Source of the DNA: Ferrovibrio sp036381655
GTDB taxonomy: Bacteria; Pseudomonadota; Alphaproteobacteria; Ferrovibrionales; Ferrovibrionaceae
Length of the DNA stretch: 64,000 nucleotides
Assembly (NCBI RefSeq): GCF_036381655.1
Contig: NZ_DASVCJ010000064.1
Location: forward strand, 40,521 to 104,520
Direction: 5' to 3'
The position numbers and the translations under genes are program-made. Positions 42,418 to 49,648 of this stretch are shown one piece after another. Under the pieces are notes generated by a model, which was not told the origin of the DNA, did no database searches, and was given only the letters and a program-made list of their open reading frames with translations. The first letter of the stretch is position 1. Each line of letters opens with the position of its first letter.

Positions 42418-43116
42418 ATGGCCAGGACACTCACCATCCAGGCGCATGACGGCGGCAATTTCTCGGCCTATCTGGCCGAACCGGCCGGCGGCAAAGGTCC
42501 CGGCATTCTGGTGATCCAGGAAATCTTCGGCGTCAACAAGGTGATGCGCGACATCTGCGACGGCCTGGCCGCGCAGGGCTACCTGGCCCTCTGCCCGGAT
42601 CTGTTCTGGCGCCAGGAGCCCGGCGTCGATATCACCGACAAGACCAAGGAAGAATGGGACAAGGCCTTCAAGCTGTTCAACGGCTTCGATCTCGACAAGG
42701 GAATCGAGGACCTGAAATCCAGCCTGGCCGTTCTGCGCAAATCGCCGGGCTGCAGCGGCAAGGCCGGCACGGTCGGCTTCTGCCTGGGCGGGCGGCTGGC
42801 GTATCTGATGGCCTGCCGCAGCGATGTCGATGCCGCCGTCGGCTATTACGGCGTGGCGCTGACCGAGCATCTGGCGGAAGCGAAAAACATCCGCAAGCCG
42901 CTGATGCTGCATATCGCCAACGAGGACAGATTCGTCCCGAAAGAGGCGCAGGCGCAGATCAAGGCCGCCTTGAAGGACAACCCGCTCATCACGCTGCATG
43001 ACTATCCCGGCTGCGATCACGCCTTCGCCCGCGCCGGCGGCGAGCATTTCGACCAGAAGGCGGCCGACCTCGCCAACCAGCGCACCGCCGACTTCTTCAA
43101 AAAACACCTAGCCTGA
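42418..43116 (+). CDS. Dienelactone hydrolase family protein
   Basis: A 232-residue alpha/beta hydrolase with the full catalytic triad: nucleophile Cys 122 (TVGFCLGGR), Asp 170 (IANEDRFVP), His 201 (GCDHAFAR), and Glu 35 in the QEIFG segment that positions the Cys. The family hydrolyses dienelactone in the chlorocatechol path, or other esters. The surrounding genes are not a chloroaromatic operon, so the true substrate is unknown. It is 32 bases upstream of the quinone reductase gene and is probably co-transcribed. Confidence 0.92.
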   Translation: MARTLTIQAHDGGNFSAYLAEPAGGKGPGILVIQEIFGVNKVMRDICDGLAAQGYLALCPDLFWRQEPGVDITDKTKEEWDKAFKLFNGFDLDKGIEDLKSSLAVLRKSPGCSGKAGTVGFCLGGRLAYLMACRSDVDAAVGYYGVALTEHLAEAKNIRKPLMLHIANEDRFVPKEAQAQIKAALKDNPLITLHDYPGCDHAFARAGGEHFDQKAADLANQRTADFFKKHLA

Positions 43117-43148
43117 ACCACCATCCCCAAGTCCAAGGAAAGATAAAA

Positions 43149-44123
43149 ATGGCACATGCGATCCGTATTCATCAGGTTGGCGGCCCGGAAGTGATGAAAT
43201 GGGAGGCCGTCGAGGTCGGCGAGCCGGGCCAGGGCCAGATCCGTCTCAAGACCACCGCCGCCGGCCTGAACTATATCGACACCTATCACCGCAGCGGCCT
43301 GTACAAGCTGCCGCTGCCGCTGACCTTGGGCATGGAGGGCGCCGGCACGGTGACGGCGGTCGGTCCCGGCGTGAGCGACATCAAGGTCGGCGACCGCGTG
43401 GCCTATGCCTCGCAGCCGCTCGGTTCGTATTCGGAAGAGCGGCTGATGCAGGCCGACCGCTGCGTCGTGCTGCCCGACGGCATCAGCGACCAGCAGGCTG
43501 CCGCCATGATGCTGAAGGGCATGACGGCGGAATACCTGGTGCGGCGCACCTACAAGATCCAGAAGGGCGACACCGTGCTGTTCCACGCCGCCGCCGGCGG
43601 CGTCGGCCTGATCTTCGGCGAATGGGCCAAGGCCCTGGGCGCCACGGTGATCGGCACGGTCGGTTCCGAGGACAAGGTCAAGCTGGCGCGCGAGCACGGC
43701 TATGATCACGTCATCAACTACCGCACCGAGAATTTCGTCGAGCGCGTCAAGGAAATCACCAAGGGCGAAGGCCTGCCTGTCGTCTATGACGGCGTCGGCA
43801 AGGATACCTGGTCGGGCTCGCTCGACTGCCTGCGGCCGTTCGGCCTGATGGTCAGCTTCGGCAACGCCTCCGGTTCGGTGCCGCCGGTAGATATCTCCAT
43901 CCTTGCCGGCAAGGGCTCGCTCTACGTCACCCGGCCGACCCTGGTGACCTATACGGCGAAGCGGGCCGATCTGATCGGCTCGGCCAATGCGCTGTTCGAT
44001 GTCGTCAAGGCGGGCAAGGTCAGGATCGAGATCAAGCAGACCTACGCCCTGAAGGACGCCGCCAAGGCCCATGCCGATCTGGAGGCGCGCAAGACCACCG
44101 GCTCGACCCTTTTGCTGCCGTGA
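43149..44123 (+). CDS. qor: NADPH:quinone oxidoreductase (zinc-free MDR family)
   Basis: A 324-residue medium-chain reductase. It lacks the Zn ligands of alcohol dehydrogenases and has the QOR N-terminus (HQVGGPEVMKWEAVEV) plus the coenzyme fold AAAGGVGLIFGEWAKALG with the DKVKLAREHG helix. It reduces quinones with NADPH in detoxification. Its stop overlaps the GTG start of the next gene, so the run DLH-qor-hugZ is one transcription unit. Confidence 0.9.
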   Translation: MAHAIRIHQVGGPEVMKWEAVEVGEPGQGQIRLKTTAAGLNYIDTYHRSGLYKLPLPLTLGMEGAGTVTAVGPGVSDIKVGDRVAYASQPLGSYSEERLMQADRCVVLPDGISDQQAAAMMLKGMTAEYLVRRTYKIQKGDTVLFHAAAGGVGLIFGEWAKALGATVIGTVGSEDKVKLAREHGYDHVINYRTENFVERVKEITKGEGLPVVYDGVGKDTWSGSLDCLRPFGLMVSFGNASGSVPPVDISILAGKGSLYVTRPTLVTYTAKRADLIGSANALFDVVKAGKVRIEIKQTYALKDAAKAHADLEARKTTGSTLLLP

Positions 44124-44851
44124 TCGCGGACACCACGCCTGCCGTCCAAGCCCGTGCGGTGGCCCGCGCCTGCCGCACGGCAACCTTGGCGACCTTGATG
44201 GCGGATGGCTCGGGCCGGCCCTATGCCTCGCTGGCGCTGGTCGCCTTCGACCTGGACGCCAGTCCGCTGCTGTTGATCTCGCGTCTGGCCGACCATACCA
44301 AGAACCTGACCGCCGATCCGCGCGTGTCGCTGCTCTGCGACGGCACCGCGGGCTTTGCCGAGCCGCTGACCGGGCCGCGCGTGTCGTTGCTGGGCCGCGC
44401 CGAGCGCACCGACGAGCCGCAGCATCGCGAACGCTTCCTGCGCCGCCAGCCGGGGGCGGCGATGTATGCCAGCTTCCAGGACTTCGCCTTTTACCGCGTC
44501 GCCGTCAACCGCGCCCATATCGTGGCAGGCTTCGGCCGCATCCACTGGTTCAACGATTATGCCTTCGAGGAGGACACGGCTGCCCTGGCCGCCGCGGAAG
44601 CCGACATCCTTGCCCATATGAACGACGAGCATACCGATGCCGTGCAGCTTTATGCCACGCATCTGCTCGGCAAGCCGCATGGCGGCTGGCGCATGTGCGG
44701 CATCGATCCGGAAGGGGCGGACCTGCTCCGCGGCTCGGACGAGACCGGCTACGAACTGGCCCGCCTGCCGTTCGAGCAGCCGGTGCTGGATGCCGACGCC
44801 GCGCGCGCCGAGCTGGTCAGGCTGGTCAAGCGCGCGCGGACGACGGATTGA
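44120..44851 (+). CDS. HugZ-like heme/flavin-binding protein (PNPOx-like with DUF2470)
   Basis: A 243-residue protein with an N-terminal split-barrel PNPOx-like domain (residues 1-150; CRTATLATLMADGSGRPYAS and LISRLADHTKNLTADPRVSL) and a C-terminal DUF2470 domain (about 165-230, ADILAHMNDEHTDAVQLYAT). This is the HugZ/HutZ layout, in which the protein binds heme and may degrade it. It starts at GTG overlapping the qor stop. It converges on metQ with 10 bases between. Heme use fits other iron-related genes nearby, but no heme transporter is in the window. Confidence 0.85.
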   Translation: MIADTTPAVQARAVARACRTATLATLMADGSGRPYASLALVAFDLDASPLLLISRLADHTKNLTADPRVSLLCDGTAGFAEPLTGPRVSLLGRAERTDEPQHRERFLRRQPGAAMYASFQDFAFYRVAVNRAHIVAGFGRIHWFNDYAFEEDTAALAAAEADILAHMNDEHTDAVQLYATHLLGKPHGGWRMCGIDPEGADLLRGSDETGYELARLPFEQPVLDADAARAELVRLVKRARTTD

Positions 44852-44861
44852 TCTTTCCCGC

Positions 44862-45662
44862 TTACCAGCTCGTCACCACGGCCTTCTGATACTTCTGTTC
44901 GATGAAGGCCTTCACTTCTGGCGAATGATAAGCCTTCACCAGCCTGGCGAATTCCGGCTTGTCCTTGTCCTGGGTGCGCACGGCGATGATGTTGGTATAG
45001 GGCGACTTCGCATCCTCGATGGCGATGGCATCGCGCGTCGGCTGCAGGCCGGCGGTGATGGCGTAATTGGTGTTGACCGCCGCGGCATCGACCTCGTCCA
45101 GCGAGCGCGGCAGCTGGGCGGCATCGAGTTCGAGAATCTTGAGATTCTTCGGATTGTCGACGATGTCGAGCGGCGAGGCCTTCAGGCCGGCAGCGGGCTT
45201 GAGCTTGATCACGCCGGCGCGCTGCAGCAGAAGCAGGGCGCGGCCGCCATTCGTCGGATCGTTCGGGATCGCCAGCCGGGCGCCGGATTTCAGATCTGAC
45301 AGCGACTTCACCTTCTTCGAATAGATGCCCATCGGGAAGACGACGGTGTAGCCGATATTGCTCAGCTTGTAGCCGCGATCCCTGATCTGCGCCTCCAGAT
45401 ACGGCAGGTGCTGATAGGAATTGGCATCCAGGTCGCCGGCGTTGAGCGCCGCATTCGGCTGCACGTAATCGCTGAACTCGACGATCTCGATCTTCAGGCC
45501 GTCCTTCTCGGCCACCTTCTTGACCACTTCCATGATCTCGGCATGCGGGCCGGCGGTGACGCCGATCTTGATCGGCTTGTCCTGGGCCTGAGCGGCCGGC
45601 GCGGCCAGCAGAGCGGCCAGGCCGAGCGCGGCAAGATGCCGACGGGTAAGCGAAGCAGACAT
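44862..45662 (-). CDS. metQ: MetQ, methionine-binding periplasmic lipoprotein/protein
   Basis: A 266-residue NlpA/MetQ-family binding protein. A signal peptide covers about residues 1-26 (HLAALGLAALLAAPAAQAQD); there is no Cys at the cleavage site, so it is soluble rather than lipid-anchored. The mature protein has KIGVTAGPHAEIMEVVKK, the ligand-site YVQPNAALNAGDLDANSYQH and PMGIYSKKVKSLSDL. ATG 45662 has AAGGAG 8 bases before it; the frame is open further upstream without a ribosome site. Last gene of metNIQ. Confidence 0.9.
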   Translation of the reverse strand: MSASLTRRHLAALGLAALLAAPAAQAQDKPIKIGVTAGPHAEIMEVVKKVAEKDGLKIEIVEFSDYVQPNAALNAGDLDANSYQHLPYLEAQIRDRGYKLSNIGYTVVFPMGIYSKKVKSLSDLKSGARLAIPNDPTNGGRALLLLQRAGVIKLKPAAGLKASPLDIVDNPKNLKILELDAAQLPRSLDEVDAAAVNTNYAITAGLQPTRDAIAIEDAKSPYTNIIAVRTQDKDKPEFARLVKAYHSPEVKAFIEQKYQKAVVTSW

Positions 45663-45706
45663 CACGATACTCCTTTTTATGGTTGGGGAGACTTGGACGA
45701 AAACTC

Positions 45707-46360
45707 TCAACGGTGGCTGAGCTTGCGGACCAGACGGTCGCCGAGCGACTGCACGCCCTGGACGAAGACGATCAGCACCAGAACCACGGCCAGCATCACC
45801 TCGGGCTGGAAGCGCTGGTAACCGTAGCGGATGCCGATATCGCCCAGGCCGCCGCCGCCGACCGCGCCGGCCATGGCCGAATAGCCGATCAGGCTGACCA
45901 GGGTGATGGTGAGGCCGGCGACGATGCCAGGCAGAGCCTCGGGCAGCAGGACGCGGGTGACGATCTGCAACGGCGTCGCCCCCATGGCTTCTACCGCCTC
46001 GATCAGGCCGGCCGGCACTTCGCGCAGCGCGGTTTCCACCAGGCGGGCGATGAAGGGGACCGCCGCGACCGTCAACGGCACGATCGCCGCCGCCGTGCCG
46101 ATGGAGGTGCCGACGACGAGCCGCGTGAAGGGGATGATCGCCACCATCAGGATGATGAAGGGCGTCGAGCGTGTCGCGTTGACGACGAGGCCAAGCACGC
46201 GGTTCAGCGCCAGGTTCTGCAGGATCCCCTGCCGGTCGGTCAGCACGAGGACGACGCCGAGCGGGATGCCGAACAGGGCGGCGATTCCGCCGGCGATGCC
46301 GACCATCGCCAGGGTTTCCAGCAGGCCGTCAACCAGCAGCGCGATCAAGGCGGTGGACAT
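45707..46360 (-). CDS. metI: MetI, methionine ABC transporter permease
   Basis: A 217-residue BPD-type permease with about five membrane helices and the EAA-loop motif (EAVEAMGATPLQIVTRVLLPEA). ATG 46360 follows GTGGAGG at good spacing and gives the usual MetI length; a longer in-frame reading covers the end of metN and is not credible. The start lies 32 bases inside metN. It forms the channel for D- and L-methionine (and perhaps related sulfur compounds). Confidence 0.92.
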   Translation of the reverse strand: MSTALIALLVDGLLETLAMVGIAGGIAALFGIPLGVVLVLTDRQGILQNLALNRVLGLVVNATRSTPFIILMVAIIPFTRLVVGTSIGTAAAIVPLTVAAVPFIARLVETALREVPAGLIEAVEAMGATPLQIVTRVLLPEALPGIVAGLTITLVSLIGYSAMAGAVGGGGLGDIGIRYGYQRFQPEVMLAVVLVLIVFVQGVQSLGDRLVRKLSHR

Positions 46361-47402
46361 GACCCAGTTCCTCCACGAAAAGTTGACGGGCGGCGAGATA
46401 ACTCCTGGCGGCAGCGACCTTCGCCGCATCGTCGGGCAGCCGCACGACCATGGTGCCGAAGGGCCGGCCCTGAATCTCGTCGATACGGCCATGCAGGATG
46501 CTGATGTCGAGATCGAGATTGCGGCTGAGCTCGGCGATCACCGGATCGTCGGCATGCGGCCCGGTGAACAGGATGCGCAGCAGCCGCCAGCCCCACTTGC
46601 CCGGGTTGCGGCTATCCGCATCGTCCGCCGCGATCCGCCGCTGCAGCATCGGCGGCAGATCGAAGCCGATCAGGTCGGCGACGAAGCTGCGCGTGGTGTC
46701 GTGCTGCGGGCGGGTGAAGACGTCGAAGGTCGCACCCTGCTCGATCACGCGGCCCTGCTCCATCACCGCGAGGCGGTCGGCGATCTCCTTGACCACCGCC
46801 ATCTCATGGGTGATCAGCACGACGGTGAGCTTGAGCCGGTCGCGAAGCTCCTTGATCAGCGCCAAAATCTGCTCGGTGGTTTCGGGATCGAGCGCCGAGG
46901 TCGCTTCGTCGCACAGCAGCACCTTGGGGCCGGTCGCCAGGGCGCGGGCGATGCCGACGCGCTGCTTCTGCCCGCCGGATAGCTCGGCCGGGTAGCGCTC
47001 GGCCTTGTCGGCGAGGCCGACCAGTTCGAGCAGAGGCGTCACCTTGGCTTCGATCGCCGGGCGGCTTTCGCCGCGCAATTGCAGCGGCAGCGCGACATTG
47101 TCGAATACATTGCGCGAGGACAGCAGGTTGAAATGCTGGAAGATCATGCCGATCTCGCGCCGGGCGCCGCGCAGATCGGCCGCGCCCAGGGCGGTCAAAT
47201 CGCGGCCATCGACCAGCACCTGGCCGCGGCTCGGCCGCTCCAGCAGGTTGATGCAGCGGATCAGCGTCGACTTGCCGGCGCCGGAACGGCCGATGATGCC
47301 GAAGATTTCGCCGGCGGCGATATGGAGGGAAATGTCGCGCAGGGCTTCCACCGTCCCCTGCGGGCCGGTGAAGCTCTTGCCGACATGGCGCAGATCGATC
47401 AT
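46329..47402 (-). CDS. metN: MetN, methionine ABC transporter ATPase with NIL domain
   Basis: A 357-residue ATPase. Walker A is GRSGAGKST (38-46), signature LSGGQKQRVGIARAL, Walker B LLCDEATSALDP. The C-terminal NIL domain (about 275-350; RILFTGPHADDPVIAELSRN) binds methionine and inhibits the pump when the cell has enough. It overlaps metI by 32 bases and its start overlaps the stop of a 64-residue protein gene (ATGA). The operon order is small gene, metN, metI, metQ. Confidence 0.93.
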   Translation of the reverse strand: MIDLRHVGKSFTGPQGTVEALRDISLHIAAGEIFGIIGRSGAGKSTLIRCINLLERPSRGQVLVDGRDLTALGAADLRGARREIGMIFQHFNLLSSRNVFDNVALPLQLRGESRPAIEAKVTPLLELVGLADKAERYPAELSGGQKQRVGIARALATGPKVLLCDEATSALDPETTEQILALIKELRDRLKLTVVLITHEMAVVKEIADRLAVMEQGRVIEQGATFDVFTRPQHDTTRSFVADLIGFDLPPMLQRRIAADDADSRNPGKWGWRLLRILFTGPHADDPVIAELSRNLDLDISILHGRIDEIQGRPFGTMVVRLPDDAAKVAAARSYLAARQLFVEELGHVHRLDRAAG

Positions 47403-47593
47403 CGCAGGACCTCTTCGTAATCAGCCCGCCGCAGCTGGCGAGCGGCGCGTTCGGCATCGGCGGCATGGCGGAACAGGCGCCGTTCGATGGCGCCATAGCG
47501 CGGCGCGGACGCAAAAAAGCGGAATCCGCCGCGCTCGCGGATCACCACACCGGCGGCCTCGCCGGCCGCCTCGATCACATAGGCTTCAGTCAT
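47399..47593 (-). CDS. Small 64-residue protein at the head of metNIQ
   Basis: I do not recognise this protein. It is 64 residues, starts MTEAYVIEAAGEAAG, and has a mixed strand-then-helix look (VVIRERGGFRFFASAPRYGAIE then Arg/Ala-rich RLFRHAADAERAARQL). It has no signal peptide or membrane helix. GGAGGG is 7 bases before the ATG, though a hairpin and an upstream leader peptide may control its use. Its stop overlaps the metN start by four bases, so it is translated in the same message as metNIQ and could be a regulatory partner of the transporter. Confidence 0.75.
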   Translation of the reverse strand: MTEAYVIEAAGEAAGVVIRERGGFRFFASAPRYGAIERRLFRHAADAERAARQLRRADYEEVLR

Positions 47594-47670
47594 GGAACCC
47601 TCCACATCCGGCCTCGGCCGGTGCAAAAACTCTTTGTCGGATCACAAACGCGAAAGCGGAAACGGCGCGA

Positions 47671-47760
47671 TCAGCGACAACAGCAGAGGGATGTTTTGCG
47701 CAAGGTTTTCGCGGCGGCTGCCGCGATGGCGGGAACGGGATGGAATTGCATGGCGCGCAT
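47671..47760 (-). CDS. 29-residue leader peptide ending Cys-Cys-Cys-Arg
   Basis: From an ATG at 47760 a frame of 29 codons reads MRAMQFHPVPAIAAAA, then AKTLRKTSLCCCR and TGA. GGAG lies about 8 bases before the start. Four features suggest a true leader peptide: three consecutive Cys codons (TGC TGT TGT), a stop directly after, a location about 80 bases ahead of a sulfur amino acid uptake operon, and CCCTC within its Ser-Leu codons (47686-47690) that is complementary to GAGGG of the next gene's ribosome site (47598-47602). A ribosome stalled for lack of charged tRNA-Cys could free that site. This is inference; translation is not shown. Confidence 0.6.
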   Translation of the reverse strand: MRAMQFHPVPAIAAAAAKTLRKTSLCCCR

Positions 47761-47978
47761 GGGTCGCTCCGATACCAAACTTCGGGCCCACGACATTCCG
47801 CCGTGGCGCTTTAGCGTTGGTGACGCGGCGCAAGCTGCCCCTCAAATCCCGCGGTCCGGCCATAACCGGACGACCCCCATTTTTCACACCGGGAATAATC
47901 AGTCAATCCTGATCCACACCAGAAAACGCAAATTAGATCTGCGTCAGGCTCATAGTACGCGCGCAGCGGCGCAGCGGC

Positions 47979-48065
47979 TCAGCCGCCGAGCAGAAGGCTC
48001 CAGAACCAATCCCGGCGGCGCGTGCTGAATTGCTGACGGTCCTGCAGGGCTACCTCGCGAAACAT
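47979..48065 (-). CDS. Possible 28-residue small protein
   Basis: A short frame begins ATG TTT CGC and reads MFREVALQDRQQFSTRRR then DWFWSLLLGG. Its codons have the strong G/C third position of real genes here (about 20 of 25), and the peptide is basic then aromatic-hydrophobic at the end. There is no clear ribosome site. It lies downstream of the Fur-boxed promoter on the same strand and could be its product, or could be chance. The frame extends upstream without a stop to another ATG, giving 49 residues. Confidence 0.25.
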   Translation of the reverse strand: MFREVALQDRQQFSTRRRDWFWSLLLGG

Positions 48066-48105
48066 CGCACGTAAGACATTGCCGCAGAATGGTTTCCATC
48101 GGTCT

Positions 48106-48145
48106 GGGCCGGTCCGGCAATGCCCCATTTCTGCCGGACCGGCCC
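48106..48145. other. Strong 14-bp inverted repeat
   Basis: GGGCCGGTCCGGCA (48106-48119) and TGCCGGACCGGCCC (48132-48145) pair perfectly over a 12-base loop. No T-run follows on either strand, so it is not a standard intrinsic terminator. It could structure the leader RNA read from the Fur-boxed promoter. Confidence 0.7.
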
Positions 48146-48147
48146 AA

Positions 48148-48175
48148 CCCCGCCACGACCAGCAAGGTGGCGGGG
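48148..48175. other. Second hairpin, 9-bp stem
   Basis: CCCCGCCAC (48148-48156) and GTGGCGGGG (48167-48175) pair perfectly over 10 bases, two bases from the previous inverted repeat. On the minus strand it is the first structure met by a transcript from the promoter at 48229-48256. Confidence 0.65.
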
Positions 48176-48228
48176 CGACCTATGACATCGCAACTCGTGG
48201 GGTGGGTAACCGGAGCGCGATGACCTGG

Positions 48229-48256
48229 ATTATATGCGAATGATTATCAAAAGCAA
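48229..48256 (-). promoter_or_regulatory. Promoter with Fur-like box filling its spacer
   Basis: On the minus strand a perfect -10 TATAAT (48229-48234) follows a -35-like TTGCTT (48251-48256) at 16 bases. The spacer is filled by TGCGAATGATTATCA (read on the plus strand, 48235-48249), close to the operator TGCAAATGACTTGCA in front of the iron permease operon (11 of 15 identical or near) and to general Fur boxes. It would be shut in iron-replete cells. No gene is recognised directly downstream; the start would be near 48222. Confidence 0.5.
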
Positions 48257-48283
48257 GCTCTGAAATGCCCGGCGAGTGATTTT

Positions 48284-48691
48284 TCACGGATGCAGCGACA
48301 GCCCCTTCACCGCCTTGTCGACCGCCTTGCGCTCGCCGTAGAGCGCGAGCCCGGCCCAGTGATGGCTCTCCGGATTGCTCTCGCGGAAGACGGCGCGATT
48401 GGCGGCATCGTGGCCGGTGGCGAACATCGCCTCGATATACGGCACGACGGTCAGATCGCGCTCCAGCGCTGCGCGATGCGCCTTCTGCAACTGCGGCAGA
48501 TCGCCGGCAAAGACCAGGATCGGCTGGCCGGCCATGCGCGCGTAGGACCGGCCGGTGGCGTCGATGTAAGGCTCGCCGATGCAGTCCGGCACGGCGGCGG
48601 CGATGCCGCTGGCCACAAAGGCGGCGACATTGAGCTTCTGCCAGACGGCGAGATCCTGGCGCACGACGATGGCGATCTTGGTGGTGAACAT
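48284..48691 (-). CDS. DUF2000 family protein
   Basis: A 135-residue DUF2000 protein (MFTTKIAIVVRQDLAVWQKL, LPQLQKAHRAALERDL, ESNPESHHWAGLALYGER). The family has an alpha/beta fold resembling peptidyl-tRNA hydrolase-II-like proteins; function is unknown. ATG 48691 fits the family start. It is directly downstream of the AraC gene (53 bases, same strand), a pairing often seen, so the AraC protein probably controls it. Confidence 0.85.
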   Translation of the reverse strand: MFTTKIAIVVRQDLAVWQKLNVAAFVASGIAAAVPDCIGEPYIDATGRSYARMAGQPILVFAGDLPQLQKAHRAALERDLTVVPYIEAMFATGHDAANRAVFRESNPESHHWAGLALYGERKAVDKAVKGLSLHP

Positions 48692-48744
48692 TGCGGCCTC
48701 CGCTTCTTCTTTTTGGTTATCGCGCCGCAAAGATTGCGGCGGCC

Positions 48745-49602
48745 TCAGCCGCTGTCTGGAACGTCTGTGCAGAGTTTGCGGTAAGCCGCCGGCGTCATCC
48801 CGTAGGCGCGGCGGAACCAGCGCCCCATATGGCTCTGATCGGCAAAGCCGGTGCTGGCGGCGACATCGGCCGGGCTTTCGCCCCGGGCCAGGAGGCGCCG
48901 CGCCTGGTTGAGACGGCGTTGCACCAGATAGGCATGCGGCGCCAGACCGTAGGCGGCGGCAAAGGCACGGCTGAGGCGGAAGCGGTCGGTGCCGGCGAGA
49001 TCGGCCAGATCCTGCAGGCCGAGATCGCGCTCGCTATAGGCATCGATGATCTCGCGCGCCCGCGCCGCCATGCGCGGCGCCCGCTCGGATGCGGCATGCG
49101 GAACGCCATAGCGGCGAATCAGCAGCGCCGTGACGGCATCGAGCGCCGCATCGCAGGCCATGCGGCTGTCCGGCGCAGCGATCTGCGCGCAGGCTTTCAG
49201 GATGGCGCGGGCCAGCCGCTGATCGTCGTCCAGCGTTTTCGGAAAGCTAAAAGCCGCCTTGCCGTCGCCCCTGCCCGCGCAAAGGGCAGCGGAATCCCGC
49301 AGCCAATGCGGATCGAAATACAGCATGGCGTAGGTAAAACCTTCGCCGCCATTCTCCGCCGCCTCGCCGTCATGGGTTTCGCCGGGCTCGATGAAGATCA
49401 GCCGGCCGGGCGTGCTGCGGTGCACCTGCCGCCGGGCCCGGAATTGCTGCACGCCTTGCTGCGTGACGCCGACCAGGACCTGGTCGTGGAAATGCGGATC
49501 ATAGGCATGGCCATGAAACTGCGCGCGCAAGGCTTCCGTGCCGCTCAGCGGATCGCGGGCGAAGTCGAGCCAGTCTTTCGCATGCTGCGGAATGGCCGCC
49601 AT
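48745..49602 (-). CDS. AraC-family transcriptional regulator
   Basis: A 285-residue regulator with an N-terminal cupin-type sensing domain (residues 1-165, FHGHAYDPHFHDQVLVGV and HRSTPGRLIFIEPGETHDGE) and a C-terminal pair of helix-turn-helices (about 180-280; LQDLADLAGTDRFRLSRAFA and GESPADVAASTGFADQSHMG). It belongs to the AraC subfamily adjacent to DUF2000 or transporter genes. Ligand unknown. It is the first gene of a two-gene unit with the DUF2000 gene. Confidence 0.92.
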   Translation of the reverse strand: MAAIPQHAKDWLDFARDPLSGTEALRAQFHGHAYDPHFHDQVLVGVTQQGVQQFRARRQVHRSTPGRLIFIEPGETHDGEAAENGGEGFTYAMLYFDPHWLRDSAALCAGRGDGKAAFSFPKTLDDDQRLARAILKACAQIAAPDSRMACDAALDAVTALLIRRYGVPHAASERAPRMAARAREIIDAYSERDLGLQDLADLAGTDRFRLSRAFAAAYGLAPHAYLVQRRLNQARRLLARGESPADVAASTGFADQSHMGRWFRRAYGMTPAAYRKLCTDVPDSG

Positions 49603-49648
49603 ACCGCCGCCATTCGACCATGGCGGACAGCGGATGGCAATCCGGGAG

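Larger units (their letters stand above)
47594..48283. other. 690-base untranslated region upstream of metNIQ
   Basis: This stretch holds: the Cys-rich leader reading frame (47671-47760); a short hairpin CCGGC-CGAG-GCCGG just ahead of the small gene's ribosome site (47608-47621); a small frame (47979-48065); two strong hairpins (48106-48145 and 48148-48175); and a minus-strand promoter overlapped by a Fur-like box (48229-48256). On the minus strand TTGACT near 47902 is a possible -35 for a separate metNIQ promoter. I saw no SAM-I or SAM-II riboswitch core. Confidence 0.55.

Noticed and set aside
47950..48165. A 71-codon frame in the metNIQ leader
   Set aside because: It starts at TTG inside a hairpin, has no ribosome site, and its Pro/Arg/Ser-rich translation looks random; another frame in the same space has better codon use.
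47594..48283. A SAM riboswitch upstream of metNIQ
   Set aside because: I looked for SAM-I and SAM-II core elements on the minus strand and saw none; the leader peptide explains more of what is there.
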